Part shown: positions 35,892 to 44,069 of the stretch, one piece after another
Layout of the letters: each line of letters opens with the position of its first letter
How positions within the stretch are numbered: the stretch's first letter is position 1
NCBI RefSeq assembly: GCF_036898465.1
Contig: NZ_JARUMJ010000001.1
Span: 3,038,001-3,102,000 of the forward strand
Direction of reading: 5' to 3'
Length of the DNA: 64,000 nucleotides
Origin: Streptomyces sp. B21-105
GTDB taxonomy: Bacteria > Actinomycetota > Actinomycetes > Streptomycetales > Streptomycetaceae
The notes under the pieces: generated by a model
Told to the model about the DNA's origin: nothing
Seen by the model: only the letters and a program-made list of their open reading frames with translations
The model's database searches: none
Translations under genes and position numbers: made by a program

Positions 35892-37022
35892 TCACCCGAG
35901 GTGCGGCGGCGTCCAGTCGGCGTGCCGGAGCGCGGCGCGCAGCATCAGCGCGGACGGCACCAGCCGCAGAGCGGCGTCGCGCAGCGCGATGGCGGCGGGA
36001 TGCGTCAGCCGGTGCCCCATCCGGCCGGCCTGCCGGGCGGCGCGGGCCACGGACTGGCTGCGCGGTCGCCGTACGGCGTCGTAGCGGCGCAGCGCGGACG
36101 CGGTGGTGGGCTCGGCCGCGAGACAGGAGGCGAGCACGGCCGCGTCCTCCAGCGCCTGACTGGCCCCCTGGCCGAGGTTCGGGGTCATCGCGTGCGCCGC
36201 GTCGCCGAGGAGCGCGACCCGGCCGACGGTGAACGTGGGGAGCGGGGTGAGCAGTTCGCTGATGTCGTGGTGCAGGACGTCCTGCGGCCGGGTCGCGTCC
36301 AGGAGCGCCGGGACGGGGTCGTGCCAGCCGTGGAAGCGCCGGCGCATCTCGGCGAGGGGATCGGGGAGGCGGACGCCGGGCGGTGCGGTGAGTACCGCGT
36401 GCCACTCGGCCCGCCCGTCGGCGAACAGGATGTGCCCGAACTCGGCCCCCGCGCCCCAGGTCAGCTCCAGGTCGGCGGGCAGGTCGCGGAGCGGACGCGC
36501 GGTGATGGCCCGCAGGACCGTCGAGCCGCTGTGCACCGCGCCCGGATGCCCCGGGAACAGTTCCGCGCGCAGCCGGCTGTCGACGCCGTCGGCGGCCACG
36601 ACGAGATCGGCGTCCCTGCCCGCGCCGTCGACGCCGGTCACCTCCACCCCGGTCTTCACGCATCCCGCGGGCAGCGCCTCGCGCAGGACGCGGTGCAGGT
36701 CGGCGCGCAGGACACCGCCGACCGGCACGCCGAGCCGGCGCTCGAGGGCCGCGCCGTCCATCCGGGACAGCACGCGGCCGTCGGGGGTGAGGGTGCCGCC
36801 CGTGTACAGCGGGCGCACGACGGTGCGGATCGCCTCGCCGACGCCCAGCGCGTCCAGCGCCCGCACCCCGTTGGCGTGCAGGGAGATGCCCGCGCCCACG
36901 TCGGCGAAGGCGGGCGCGCGTTCGAGGACCGTCACGTCCCAGCCGATCCGGCGCAGCCCGATCGCGGCGGCCAGCCCGCCGATGCCCCCGCCGACGACCA
37001 CCGCACCGCGACCGCGATCCAT
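35892..37022 (-). CDS. FAD-dependent aromatic-type monooxygenase
   Basis: A 376-residue flavoprotein hydroxylase of the p-hydroxybenzoate/salicylate hydroxylase group. The N-terminal dinucleotide-binding motif is VVVGGGIGGLAAA at 8-20, the middle FAD/NADPH motif is LVVAADGVDSRLR, and the C-terminal FAD motif is LLGDAAHAMTPNLGQGA. It is probably a cytoplasmic single-component hydroxylase using NAD(P)H and O2 on a small aromatic. The substrate is not evident. It is not linked to a pathway here. Confidence 0.88.
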   Translation of the reverse strand: MDRGRGAVVVGGGIGGLAAAIGLRRIGWDVTVLERAPAFADVGAGISLHANGVRALDALGVGEAIRTVVRPLYTGGTLTPDGRVLSRMDGAALERRLGVPVGGVLRADLHRVLREALPAGCVKTGVEVTGVDGAGRDADLVVAADGVDSRLRAELFPGHPGAVHSGSTVLRAITARPLRDLPADLELTWGAGAEFGHILFADGRAEWHAVLTAPPGVRLPDPLAEMRRRFHGWHDPVPALLDATRPQDVLHHDISELLTPLPTFTVGRVALLGDAAHAMTPNLGQGASQALEDAAVLASCLAAEPTTASALRRYDAVRRPRSQSVARAARQAGRMGHRLTHPAAIALRDAALRLVPSALMLRAALRHADWTPPHLG

Positions 37023-37074
37023 GCCCCACGCCCCCTCCGCCCGCCGCCGTGGCGGACCGAGGCTCCATGCTCGC

Positions 37075-37563
37075 CTAGGAGACCGGCAGCCTCTTCGCCA
37101 GGGTCAGCCAGTTGGGGACGTCGACCTCCGCGCGCACCGTCTTGCCGGGTGCCGGGGCCCGGTCCAGCACCTCCCAGCGGGCGGCGAGCGCGTCGACGAG
37201 GAGCAGCCCCCGGCCGGCTTCGTCGAGGGGGCGCGGTACGGGGACGGCACCCGGTCCGGGCGGACGCGGACACGGTCCGCCGCGCGTGTCGGTGACCTCG
37301 ACGCGGACGCTCCCCGGCGGAAAGGACAGCCGCAGCTCGAAGTCCCGTCCGGGCACCCGTCCGTGGGTGACGGCGTTGGTGGCCAGCTCGCCGACGATCG
37401 CCGCGACCGCGTCGGACACCTCCGCGCCGTACGGGATGCCCCAGGCGTGCAGCTGGTGCAGGGCGAGCTGCCGCGCCAGCCGGGCGCCTCGCGGGGTCGC
37501 GCTGAGCCGCTGGGTGAACACACGTACGGTGAGCAGGGGTTGGGGAGAGGGGCGTGCAGTCAT
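37075..37563 (-). CDS. ATP-binding protein of the anti-sigma-factor kinase (HATPase) type
   Basis: A 162-residue single-domain GHKL ATPase. The N box is IVGELATNAVTHG, the G1 box is VEVTDTRGG and the glycine-rich box is EAGRGLLLVDALAARW. It is divergent from an XRE-DUF5753 gene followed by a DUF397 gene. This three-gene set is very common in Streptomyces and is thought to be a small regulatory system. It marks the left edge of the accessory region. A paralogue is at 14325-14747. Confidence 0.85.
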   Translation of the reverse strand: MTARPSPQPLLTVRVFTQRLSATPRGARLARQLALHQLHAWGIPYGAEVSDAVAAIVGELATNAVTHGRVPGRDFELRLSFPPGSVRVEVTDTRGGPCPRPPGPGAVPVPRPLDEAGRGLLLVDALAARWEVLDRAPAPGKTVRAEVDVPNWLTLAKRLPVS

Positions 37564-37609
37564 GGGGCCAATGTGACGGGTCCATCCGGCGGCTCGCCAG
37601 GCCGGAGCC

Positions 37610-37632
37610 GCGTACGCCGCGCGAGCGTACGC
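37610..37632. promoter_or_regulatory. repeated GCGTACGC palindromes
   Basis: Two copies of the palindrome GCGTACGC (37610-37617 and 37625-37632) lie in the divergent region between the HATPase gene and the XRE gene. They are a plausible XRE-regulator binding site. Confidence 0.45.
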
Positions 37633-37689
37633 GATGACGGACTGGACAGTACCGATCACCGTCCGTGACCATGGATGTGGGAGGTGACC

Positions 37690-38511
37690 ATGGTGGTCGA
37701 GGGTGAGCCGGAGTCGTCGGACAGTATGCGAACGTTCGGGGCGGTGGTCCAGGCGTTGCGTGTGCATCACGGGTTGAGCAGGGAGGACTTCGGCAGCCGG
37801 GTCGGCTTCTCCAAGCACACGGTGGCCTCCGTGGAGCTGGGCAGGCGCATGCCCGACGAGGACTTCGTCGAGGCGGCGGAGGGAGCCCTCGGCAACACGG
37901 GCGCACTGCGGAGCGCGGCCGGTTTCCTGGAACGCCAGCCGGGCCTGGCGTCCTGGTTCCGACGGTGGGCGGGACTGGAGAGGACGGCAATCACTCTCTA
38001 CACGTACGAGTGCCGGATGATTCCGGGGCTGTTGCAGACGGAGGCGTATGCGCGAGCGCTCTTCACCGAGCAACTTCCGCCGCTGGACGATGTGGAGGTC
38101 GAAGCTAAGTGGGCCGCGCGCGCCGATCGTCAGCGGTTGCTGGGAGAGCGGCCGAACACCGCCTTCAACTTCATCGTCGAGGAGCACGTTCTGCGCCGCC
38201 ACACAGGCGGAGCGAGCGTCACGCGTGAAGCAATCGATCACCTGCTGGAGGTCGCCGAGTTGCGAAATGTGGAGATCCAGATCATGCCGTTGGTCCAGGA
38301 GTCTCATGCAGGGCTTGCGGGCCCGGTGCAACTGCTGGAGACGCCGAAGAACAAGTGGTTCGCCTACTGCGAAGGACAGCGGGGCGGCCTCCTCGTCTCT
38401 GACCCGAAAGAGATCAGCCTCCTGCACATGCGCTATGCCAGGATGCGTTCACAGGCTCTCACTCCCAAAGACTCCGGGAGCCTGTTGCGGCAGATGCGAG
38501 GAGACCGATGA
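37690..38511 (+). CDS. XRE-family regulator with DUF5753 domain
   Basis: A 273-residue regulator. An N-terminal helix-turn-helix (about residues 13-70) includes LSREDFGSRVGFSKHTVASVELG. A DUF5753 domain (about 95-265) includes MIPGLLQTEAYARALF and ADRQRLLGERPNTAFNF. The ATG at 37690 has GGGAGGT just upstream. It overlaps the DUF397 gene by ATGA. Related proteins (such as BldB/WhiJ-associated types) influence development and antibiotic production. This protein's target is unknown. A broken relative survives at 47632-47735. Confidence 0.9.
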   Translation: MVVEGEPESSDSMRTFGAVVQALRVHHGLSREDFGSRVGFSKHTVASVELGRRMPDEDFVEAAEGALGNTGALRSAAGFLERQPGLASWFRRWAGLERTAITLYTYECRMIPGLLQTEAYARALFTEQLPPLDDVEVEAKWAARADRQRLLGERPNTAFNFIVEEHVLRRHTGGASVTREAIDHLLEVAELRNVEIQIMPLVQESHAGLAGPVQLLETPKNKWFAYCEGQRGGLLVSDPKEISLLHMRYARMRSQALTPKDSGSLLRQMRGDR

Positions 38512-38750
38512 ACGCGTCCGAACTGGCTTGGTTCAAAAGCAGTTACAGCAGCGGCGGCGACGGCGATTGCGTCGAGGTCGCGCTCGACTGGAGCAAGTCC
38601 AGTTACAGCAGCAGCGGTGACGGCGACTGTGTCGAGGTCGCTGCCTGCGCCCAGCGGGTCCACGTCCGTGACTCCAAGGTCGAGGGCGGTCCTGAGCTCG
38701 CCCTCTCCCCCGCCGCGTGGGCCGAGTTGGTGGCCCACGCGGCGAAGTGA
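38508..38750 (+). CDS. DUF397 protein with an internally duplicated motif
   Basis: An 80-residue small protein. DUF397 proteins usually have about 60-65 residues with one WxKSSYS...CVEVA motif. Here the segment KSSYSSxGDGDCVEVA occurs twice (about residues 10-25 and 30-45), then the normal VHVRDSK and LALSPAAWAELV end follows. It overlaps the XRE gene by ATGA. DUF397 proteins are thought to act with their XRE neighbour, possibly as a small antagonist. Confidence 0.88.
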   Translation: MNASELAWFKSSYSSGGDGDCVEVALDWSKSSYSSSGDGDCVEVAACAQRVHVRDSKVEGGPELALSPAAWAELVAHAAK

Positions 38751-38769
38751 CCCTAGGGTCGCGGACCGC

Positions 38770-38922
38770 TCACTTCGCCGGGCACTGCTGCCAGGCCATG
38801 TGGTAGACGGTGCTGAGGTCGCCGTCGGTCGAGTCCATCGTCATGAAGCTGACGCTGGCAGTTCTTGCGGACGCGGTGGGGTTGGAGCCCCCGCCGACCT
38901 GGGCGTCACCCCCAACAGGAGT
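38770..38922 (-). pseudogene. C-terminal remnant of a minus-strand secreted-type protein
   Basis: The minus strand reads a coherent 50-residue C-terminus ending in a stop at 38770. It includes SVSFMTMDSTDGDLSTVYH followed by MAWQQCPAK. It has no start codon of its own and stops making sense at about 38920, where a plus-strand fragment begins. It looks like the tail of a larger lost gene. The family is not recognised. Confidence 0.5.
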
Positions 38923-39044
38923 TCCTGGCCGGCCCGGCGACGAAGTATCCGGTCACCGTCGACCCGTCGACCTTTTCGCCATCGAACGCCTTCGACACTT
39001 ACGTTCAGCAGGGCGAGACGGTGGACTGGCCCGCCGACACCCTG
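38919..39044 (+). pseudogene. fragment of a DNRLRE-type surface protein gene
   Basis: About 40 codons read EFLAGPATKYPVTVDPS, then FSPSNAFDTYVQQGETVDWP. This is the hallmark junction of actinobacterial DNRLRE/RHS-associated wall proteins; compare YPIFIDPTVT in the gene at 49744-53256. It has no proper start, and homology ends just before the lipoprotein stop at 39080. It is a relic of a polymorphic-toxin-type gene. Confidence 0.6.
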
Positions 39045-39079
39045 TCCGGGCGAACCAGCCACGCCGGCGCATACCTCGT

Positions 39080-40030
39080 TCAGGTCACCGCGGTTTCCCC
39101 AGGCACAACGGGTGTTGTGACAGCGACACGCACCGCGCCGGTGCTCGACGGTGCGATCTGGGCCACGCTCGAGTCCTCGGCGTTGCGGGCGACGATCGCG
39201 GGAACGCCAGTGCCTGTCGGAACATGGCGCACCGTCCAGCCTGCGCTCTCGAAGTAGGTCTGTGCACGTGCCATCGCCCGGACCGTCTCATCTTCTGCAA
39301 GAGGCTGGGTCGACCAGGCGTGGTGGACGTAGCGTTCCTCGGAGTCCTCGTAGACGCTAATCCCGTCCCCCACCTGGGCTTGGGCATGGCGCACTTGGAG
39401 AGCGTCATAGATGCGGCTGGAATGGTCGAGCGCCCGATGCCCGGCGCGCTCGTCGACGTGCGTCCGATGGAGGGCTGCGGAGTCGGCGGTGGACCCACCG
39501 CTGGGGGCGAAGCAGGGAGAAGTCACGGAGATGGCTGCGAGACCATCCCCCTTGGCGCGGTCCACGACGCCGGTGAGGGCGGTCATCCAGAAGTCATCCG
39601 GCTCGGTACGCATGCTGACCGAAGGAAAGGGATCGGACCAGTCAGCATCTGACGACTGGAACTTGTAGCCCAGTTTCACCCAGGCATCACGGGCCTGCCG
39701 TACGAGCGTCTTTGCCTTACTGCCCGGAACTCCGGTCAACTGATAGGTAAGTCGGTACTGCACTCGGTCGTCTGAGCCGCCGTCATCACTGGCAACGCAT
39801 GCCCCCAAGGGACGCAGACCAGTACGCTTGAGGGTCGGCTTGGGCGACATGCCGTCCACCGCTTGGCGAACGACTTCCTCCGCACGTTTACTTGCTTGCT
39901 GCTCGTCCATGGTGGCCTGCTTGGATTTCGTTGCGCCGTTCCCGCTGCCGTCCTGCTGGGTACCGCAAGCCGCGACTGCGACTGCCATGCAAAGCAATGC
40001 AGCAGCGGAAATCGTACAGTTCAGTTTCAC
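39080..40030 (-). CDS. lipoprotein of unknown function (type VII-like gene set)
   Basis: A 316-residue predicted lipoprotein with signal peptide and lipobox VAAC (lipid Cys C22). Two similar halves can be sensed, each a small alpha/beta unit with a DDR/Y-rich strand (VQYRLTYQLTGVPGSKAK; QTYFESAGWTVRHVPTG). The GTG start overlaps the DUF1023 hydrolase stop as GTGA and has GGAGGG upstream, so it is cotranslated with that gene. No known family was recognised. It is the last gene of the minus-strand set. Confidence 0.75.
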   Translation of the reverse strand: MKLNCTISAAALLCMAVAVAACGTQQDGSGNGATKSKQATMDEQQASKRAEEVVRQAVDGMSPKPTLKRTGLRPLGACVASDDGGSDDRVQYRLTYQLTGVPGSKAKTLVRQARDAWVKLGYKFQSSDADWSDPFPSVSMRTEPDDFWMTALTGVVDRAKGDGLAAISVTSPCFAPSGGSTADSAALHRTHVDERAGHRALDHSSRIYDALQVRHAQAQVGDGISVYEDSEERYVHHAWSTQPLAEDETVRAMARAQTYFESAGWTVRHVPTGTGVPAIVARNAEDSSVAQIAPSSTGAVRVAVTTPVVPGETAVT

Positions 40031-41862
40031 GGGGTCCCTCCAGTTACGATCTTCGCCATATTGGCCAGAGAATCCCCTTCCCAGTACTGAGAATGAGCGG
40101 GCATAAGTTTCCCGTGCCAACCCGGAAGGTGCCCATCAGCAACGGCAAAGGTTTGTCCACCGAACTCATCGGATGTCGGGTCGTTTCCGTACATGACTGA
40201 GTGGTCGTTGAAAAGGCGCCAATAGGCCTTCGGTTTCAGTGGCGCCAACTGTCCTGCTGGCGGCGGGGCCATATTTACCAGGTCGTTCTTCGCCGTTGCC
40301 GCCCAGACGTGATCCGCTGGAATGTTCAGGTCCTTGGCGTGATTGACCCCCACGCCTGGGCTCCCGACCAGGATCGCATTGTCCACCGGCAGGTTCGGGT
40401 GGTCGCGCATCGTCTCGCCCGCCACAAGGGTGCCATAACTATGAGCCAGAACGGTTGAGTTGACGTGTCCTCCGTGAGTCGTGTCGATCCCGGCCAGAAA
40501 ACTACTCAAGGGCTCACGAGCGTTGTCAGCCCACTTTGCGTCAGTTGCGTCCCCCATGAGGCTCTGCGGCGCATCGTAGCCAAGCCACATTATCGATGCC
40601 GTCGAATGCGTAGGGTCTGCGATCGCTGCTTGGTCCTGAATCAGCTCCGCCCTTGAAATATCACCATCAATACTGCTCAGTTTACTCCCGGTGCCCGGAA
40701 CGTATGTTGCCACATTATCGGCGGTATCGGGATTCCCGATGGACATGACGACATGTCCCAGCTTCTTGTCGTCAAACCCGAGCAGATAGGGCTGGGTGGC
40801 CTCATCCCCACTGTAGTTGTCGTAGCGGCTCTGGATTGAATCCATACCATCGATTCGATCCTGGATTTCCTGCCGCTTTGCGTCCCATTCCTTCCACTCT
40901 CTTTCCGGAAGCCTCATCGGTACATCCACCGTCTCACCCGTATTAGGGTTGAGCTGGTGAACGATTGTAAATCGATCGGGCTCCTTCGCCATCCAATCAT
41001 TCAATTCAACCTGTGCGACACCATGAGCCTCGGCAAGGACGGTCCGATTCGCCTCATCGCGCACAGAAGCGGGAAGCCCGTCCATCCACCCGATCGAGTC
41101 GGGGTGGACGGCGATGTAGTCCGCCTGCTGCTCGTGGGTAAGGCTCTTCCACCACTTGGCGTTTTCCTTCGGAGTGCCGTGCTTGGGTGGCTCCTGGACC
41201 GAGTCCAGGTAGTCCTCGGCCGCCTTGAGGACACCACCGGTGTCCTTCTTCACGTCCGCCCAGTCCCCGCCAGAGACTGTGAGATCATCGTCGGCCTTCA
41301 ACGCCCGCAGCTTCGGCGCCCACTTCTCGTCGGCCTCCGTGGCCTCCTTGACAGCATCTGCGATCTGATCGGCGTAGTCCTGCGCACGACGGTGATGGGG
41401 ATTGGGGTCAAAGTTGGCAGACTGACGGCCGACGGCCGCAGCCGTTGCGTCGGTCAGTGCGGTCACCGTGCCGCCGTCGGGAATTTTGCCGTCGACCTCC
41501 TCCCCGCCGGAGGGATAGCTGATCGAACCGTCGGAGTGCACGGTGAATTTCTCTGCCTCCGCGTTCTCAACGGCCGCGTCCAGCTTCTTCTTGGCCGACT
41601 CCAGGTCGTACGCGAACCCGTCGAGTGCCGTACCGACCAGACCACATTCCACCTGGGTGTAGTGGAAATTCTGCGCCAGTTCCTGCAGCTGCTTCTGGGC
41701 TGCGCTTGCAGCCTCGCCCTGGTTGGCGGTACGCATGGCCACGGCGATCTGCTGCTCGATACGGTCCTTTGCCGCACTGGCCATGTCGCTCGTTCTGCGA
41801 TATCCGCCTGCGGAGTCCGAGAACTCCGACGGCTTCAGGGCCCTGAGGGTCGCGAAATCCAT
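40027..41862 (-). CDS. DUF1023 alpha/beta hydrolase with N-terminal WXG-like helical region
   Basis: A 611-residue protein. Residues 1 to about 110 are helical and resemble WXG100-type type VII substrates (MDFATLRALKPSEFSDSAGG; AQNFHYTQVECGLVGTALDG). The C-terminal DUF1023 domain (about 370-560) has the nucleophile S475 in VLAHSYGTLVAG and a probable catalytic His H590 in PAHSQYW. It has no signal peptide, as expected if secreted by an ESX-like system. DUF1023 proteins are predicted lipid-esterase or peptidase-like hydrolases of actinobacteria. It lies nine bases after the small WXG-like gene and overlaps the lipoprotein gene. Confidence 0.82.
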   Translation of the reverse strand: MDFATLRALKPSEFSDSAGGYRRTSDMASAAKDRIEQQIAVAMRTANQGEAASAAQKQLQELAQNFHYTQVECGLVGTALDGFAYDLESAKKKLDAAVENAEAEKFTVHSDGSISYPSGGEEVDGKIPDGGTVTALTDATAAAVGRQSANFDPNPHHRRAQDYADQIADAVKEATEADEKWAPKLRALKADDDLTVSGGDWADVKKDTGGVLKAAEDYLDSVQEPPKHGTPKENAKWWKSLTHEQQADYIAVHPDSIGWMDGLPASVRDEANRTVLAEAHGVAQVELNDWMAKEPDRFTIVHQLNPNTGETVDVPMRLPEREWKEWDAKRQEIQDRIDGMDSIQSRYDNYSGDEATQPYLLGFDDKKLGHVVMSIGNPDTADNVATYVPGTGSKLSSIDGDISRAELIQDQAAIADPTHSTASIMWLGYDAPQSLMGDATDAKWADNAREPLSSFLAGIDTTHGGHVNSTVLAHSYGTLVAGETMRDHPNLPVDNAILVGSPGVGVNHAKDLNIPADHVWAATAKNDLVNMAPPPAGQLAPLKPKAYWRLFNDHSVMYGNDPTSDEFGGQTFAVADGHLPGWHGKLMPAHSQYWEGDSLANMAKIVTGGTP

Positions 41863-41871
41863 GGCTCCTCG

Positions 41872-42339
41872 TCACCGGCCCCCGGCTTGGCCGCCGACGG
41901 CGGGCGTGTCCTCGTACTGGACCTTCAGCCTGGCGATTTCGGCCTTGATCGCCTCATCGGTCCGCACCTGATCGTTGCCTACCTTCTCGAATACCCCCGC
42001 CAGTGCGTCGCACCGCCCGCTCACGTCCTTGACGTAGCGCTCCCAGGAGGCGTAAACGTCTCGCTGCGCGACAGCGGTCAGACATCCGGAATCCTTGCCG
42101 AGGCCCTTCTGACCGTTCTCAAGTTCGACCAGTGCCTTGTTGATGTTCTTGGTTAGCGAGCCCACGCCTTCCCCCGCCTTGGACCACGCCGCCTTGTCCG
42201 ACCTCAACTTGCCGGAAGGAGCGCCAGCGCTACTCGTGCCGCCGCCTCCCTGATCGGCCAGCACATGGTTGAGCTGCATCCGCGCAGAGTGCCGCCCAGC
42301 CGCAACGGCCTTGAGCTGTTCCCACTCATCCCACGCCAT
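41872..42339 (-). CDS. small helical WXG-like protein
   Basis: A 155-residue mostly helical protein without signal peptide. It contains MAWDEWEQLKAV, a Gly-rich loop near residue 35, KAAWSKAGEGVGSL and a late VYASWERYVKDVSGR segment. The size and Trp-centred helices resemble ESX/WXG100-type proteins, though it is longer than the classic 100 residues. It lies just upstream of the DUF1023 hydrolase and may be its partner or chaperone in secretion. Confidence 0.72.
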   Translation of the reverse strand: MAWDEWEQLKAVAAGRHSARMQLNHVLADQGGGGTSSAGAPSGKLRSDKAAWSKAGEGVGSLTKNINKALVELENGQKGLGKDSGCLTAVAQRDVYASWERYVKDVSGRCDALAGVFEKVGNDQVRTDEAIKAEIARLKVQYEDTPAVGGQAGGR

Positions 42340-42484
42340 GCGTGGCCCCTCCCCGTAACATGTCGTGCGCCGCCAAGCGGATGTGAACTTGTCGCCGCAG
42401 CGCTGCGGTGACCGAGACGTACGGTAACGCCTCTACATCAGTGCCCCATCCGTATCGGCCACCATGGCGTCTGAGTACAGGTAC

Positions 42485-42643
42485 TCAGACGGGACCCGGT
42501 CCTCGATCGGACGGGGTGACACTGTCCGATGTGCCCGGAGGCGTGGACAAGGGCGGCGTTAACGCCGTTGCTGTTCGGTGGAATTGACCGGCGGCGAACG
42601 CGGACATGGGGAGTGCAGCCGCGAATGCCCGACGCCTGCGGCC
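42485..42643 (-). pseudogene. detached C-terminal end of the mycosin gene
   Basis: The minus strand reads RRAFAAALPMSAFAAGQ and continues in frame to a stop at 42485 (ending RGPGPV). If the insertion element and one copy of its target duplication are removed, this joins in frame to VVGRR at the membrane anchor of the mycosin gene at 44062-45327. It restores a 49-residue tail. It has no start of its own. Confidence 0.8.
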
Positions 42644-42665
42644 CAGGGCCCCGGCGTTTGCCCGG
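42634..42665. repeat. left target duplication and left inverted repeat of the IS element
   Basis: GCCTGCGGCC (42634-42643) is the left copy of a perfect 10-bp target duplication. The terminal inverted repeat CAGGGCCCCGGCGTTTGCCC plus GG (42644-42665) follows directly. Confidence 0.93.
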
Positions 42666-42716
42666 ATCGCCCCGGCCTGGGCCGGTTGATCATGCTGGCG
42701 GGCCCCGGAAGCAGAT

Positions 42717-42779
42717 GAACACGGCACCTGTGGATCATGGAGTTCTCTACGCTGCAAGATCCACGAAGGTGCCGTGTTC
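42717..42779. promoter_or_regulatory. hairpin covering the transposase start
   Basis: GAACACGGCACCTGTGG (42717-42733) is complementary to CCACGAAGGTGCCGTGTTC (42761-42779), apart from a two-base bulge. The right arm contains the AAGG ribosome-binding site and the GTG start of the transposase gene. Transcripts entering from outside would fold and hide the start, a known strategy to silence IS expression. Confidence 0.65.
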
Positions 42780-44069
42780 GTTCCTCCATCATCCCCTGCC
42801 GTCGTTCCCGTCTCTCCGGCGCCCCGCCTGGAGGCCCTCGGCTCGGATGCCGCGCGAGACCAAGTCCGCGGCCTGGTTGCCGAGTTCGAGTCGGTCACCG
42901 ATCCTCGCGGGGCGTGCGGGGTGCGCTACCGGGTCTCCTCGCTGCTGGCCCTGGTGGTCTGTGCGATGACCCCGGCGGGCCATGACTCCATCACCGCGGC
43001 GGCGGAGTGGTGCCGACGTGCGACGCCTGAGGAACTGGCCGCTTTCGGTCTGCCCTACCATCCGTTGCGCGGCCGCTACCGGATCCCGAGCGAGAAGACC
43101 TTGCGCACCGTTCTGGGGCGGCTCGATCCCGGTGAGGTCAGCGCGGCCGGCTACGACCACCTGCGGCCCCTGCTGTCCACGGTGTCCCACTCTCCCGAGC
43201 CGCTCATGCCCGACGGCGGCATCGAACGCGAACAGCGCCGCGCCCACCGGGCGGCCGCCCGCGCCGAACCGGTGCGCTCCCGGCGCCGGGCCATCGCGGT
43301 GGACGGCAAGTGCCTGCGCAGTGCGAAGCGCCCGGACGGCAGCCGCGTCTTCGTGCTCTCCGCCGTCCGGCACGGCGACGGCATCACCCTCGCCTCCCGC
43401 GAGATCGGCGCGAAGACCAACGAAATCCCCGAGTTCCAACCCCTGCTCGACCAGCTCGACGACGCCGATCTCAAGGGGGCCGTCGTCACCGCCGACGCCC
43501 TCCACGCCCAACGCGACCACGCCACCTACCTGCACGAACGCGGCGCCCACTACCTGCTGACCATCAAGAACAACCAGCGCGGCCAAGCCCGTCAGCTCCA
43601 CGCCCTGCCCTGGAAGGAGATCCCCGTCATCCACCGTGACGACGCCCGCGGCCACGGCCGCCACGAACAGCGTCTCGTCCAGGTCGTCACCGTCAACGGC
43701 CTGCTCTTTCCCCACGCGGCCCAGGTCCTGCGCATCCAGCGCAGACGCCGTCTCTACGGAGCGAAGAAGTGGTCCAGCGAGACCGTCTACGCCATCACCG
43801 ACCTGCCCGCCGAGGAAGCGAGTGCCGCCGAGATCGCTTCATGGGCTCGCGGGCACTGGACCGTGGAGAACACCGTCCACTGGTGTCGGGATGTGACCTT
43901 CAACGAGGACAAGTCCCAGGTCAGGACCCACAACACGCCCTCAGTCCTCGCCGCCGTCCGCGACCTGATCCGCGGTGCGCTCAAGCTTGCCGGGTACGTC
44001 AACACCGCCGCCGGCCGCCGAGCCCACACCGAACGCACCCTCGTCCTCAGCCTCTACGGCATCACATGA
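42774..44069 (+). CDS. ISAs1-family DDE transposase
   Basis: A 431-residue transposase. The N-terminal region reads FESVTDPRGACGVRYRVSSL. The DDE domain has the first Asp in AIAVDGKCLRSAKR, the second in VVTADALHAQRDHA and YLLTIKNNQ, and the Glu region in HWTVENTVHWCRDVTFNED, all typical of the ISAs1/H-repeat group. It appears full-length. The GTG start is inside a hairpin. The stop lies inside the element, and the 3' end overlaps the rewritten mycosin end by eight bases. Confidence 0.95.
   Translation: MFVPPSSPAVVPVSPAPRLEALGSDAARDQVRGLVAEFESVTDPRGACGVRYRVSSLLALVVCAMTPAGHDSITAAAEWCRRATPEELAAFGLPYHPLRGRYRIPSEKTLRTVLGRLDPGEVSAAGYDHLRPLLSTVSHSPEPLMPDGGIEREQRRAHRAAARAEPVRSRRRAIAVDGKCLRSAKRPDGSRVFVLSAVRHGDGITLASREIGAKTNEIPEFQPLLDQLDDADLKGAVVTADALHAQRDHATYLHERGAHYLLTIKNNQRGQARQLHALPWKEIPVIHRDDARGHGRHEQRLVQVVTVNGLLFPHAAQVLRIQRRRRLYGAKKWSSETVYAITDLPAEEASAAEIASWARGHWTVENTVHWCRDVTFNEDKSQVRTHNTPSVLAAVRDLIRGALKLAGYVNTAAGRRAHTERTLVLSLYGIT

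Noticed and set aside
38810..39652. long plus-strand open frame opposite the lipoprotein gene
   Set aside because: It is mainly the antisense of the lipoprotein gene. Only the short DNRLRE-like part in another frame is meaningful.
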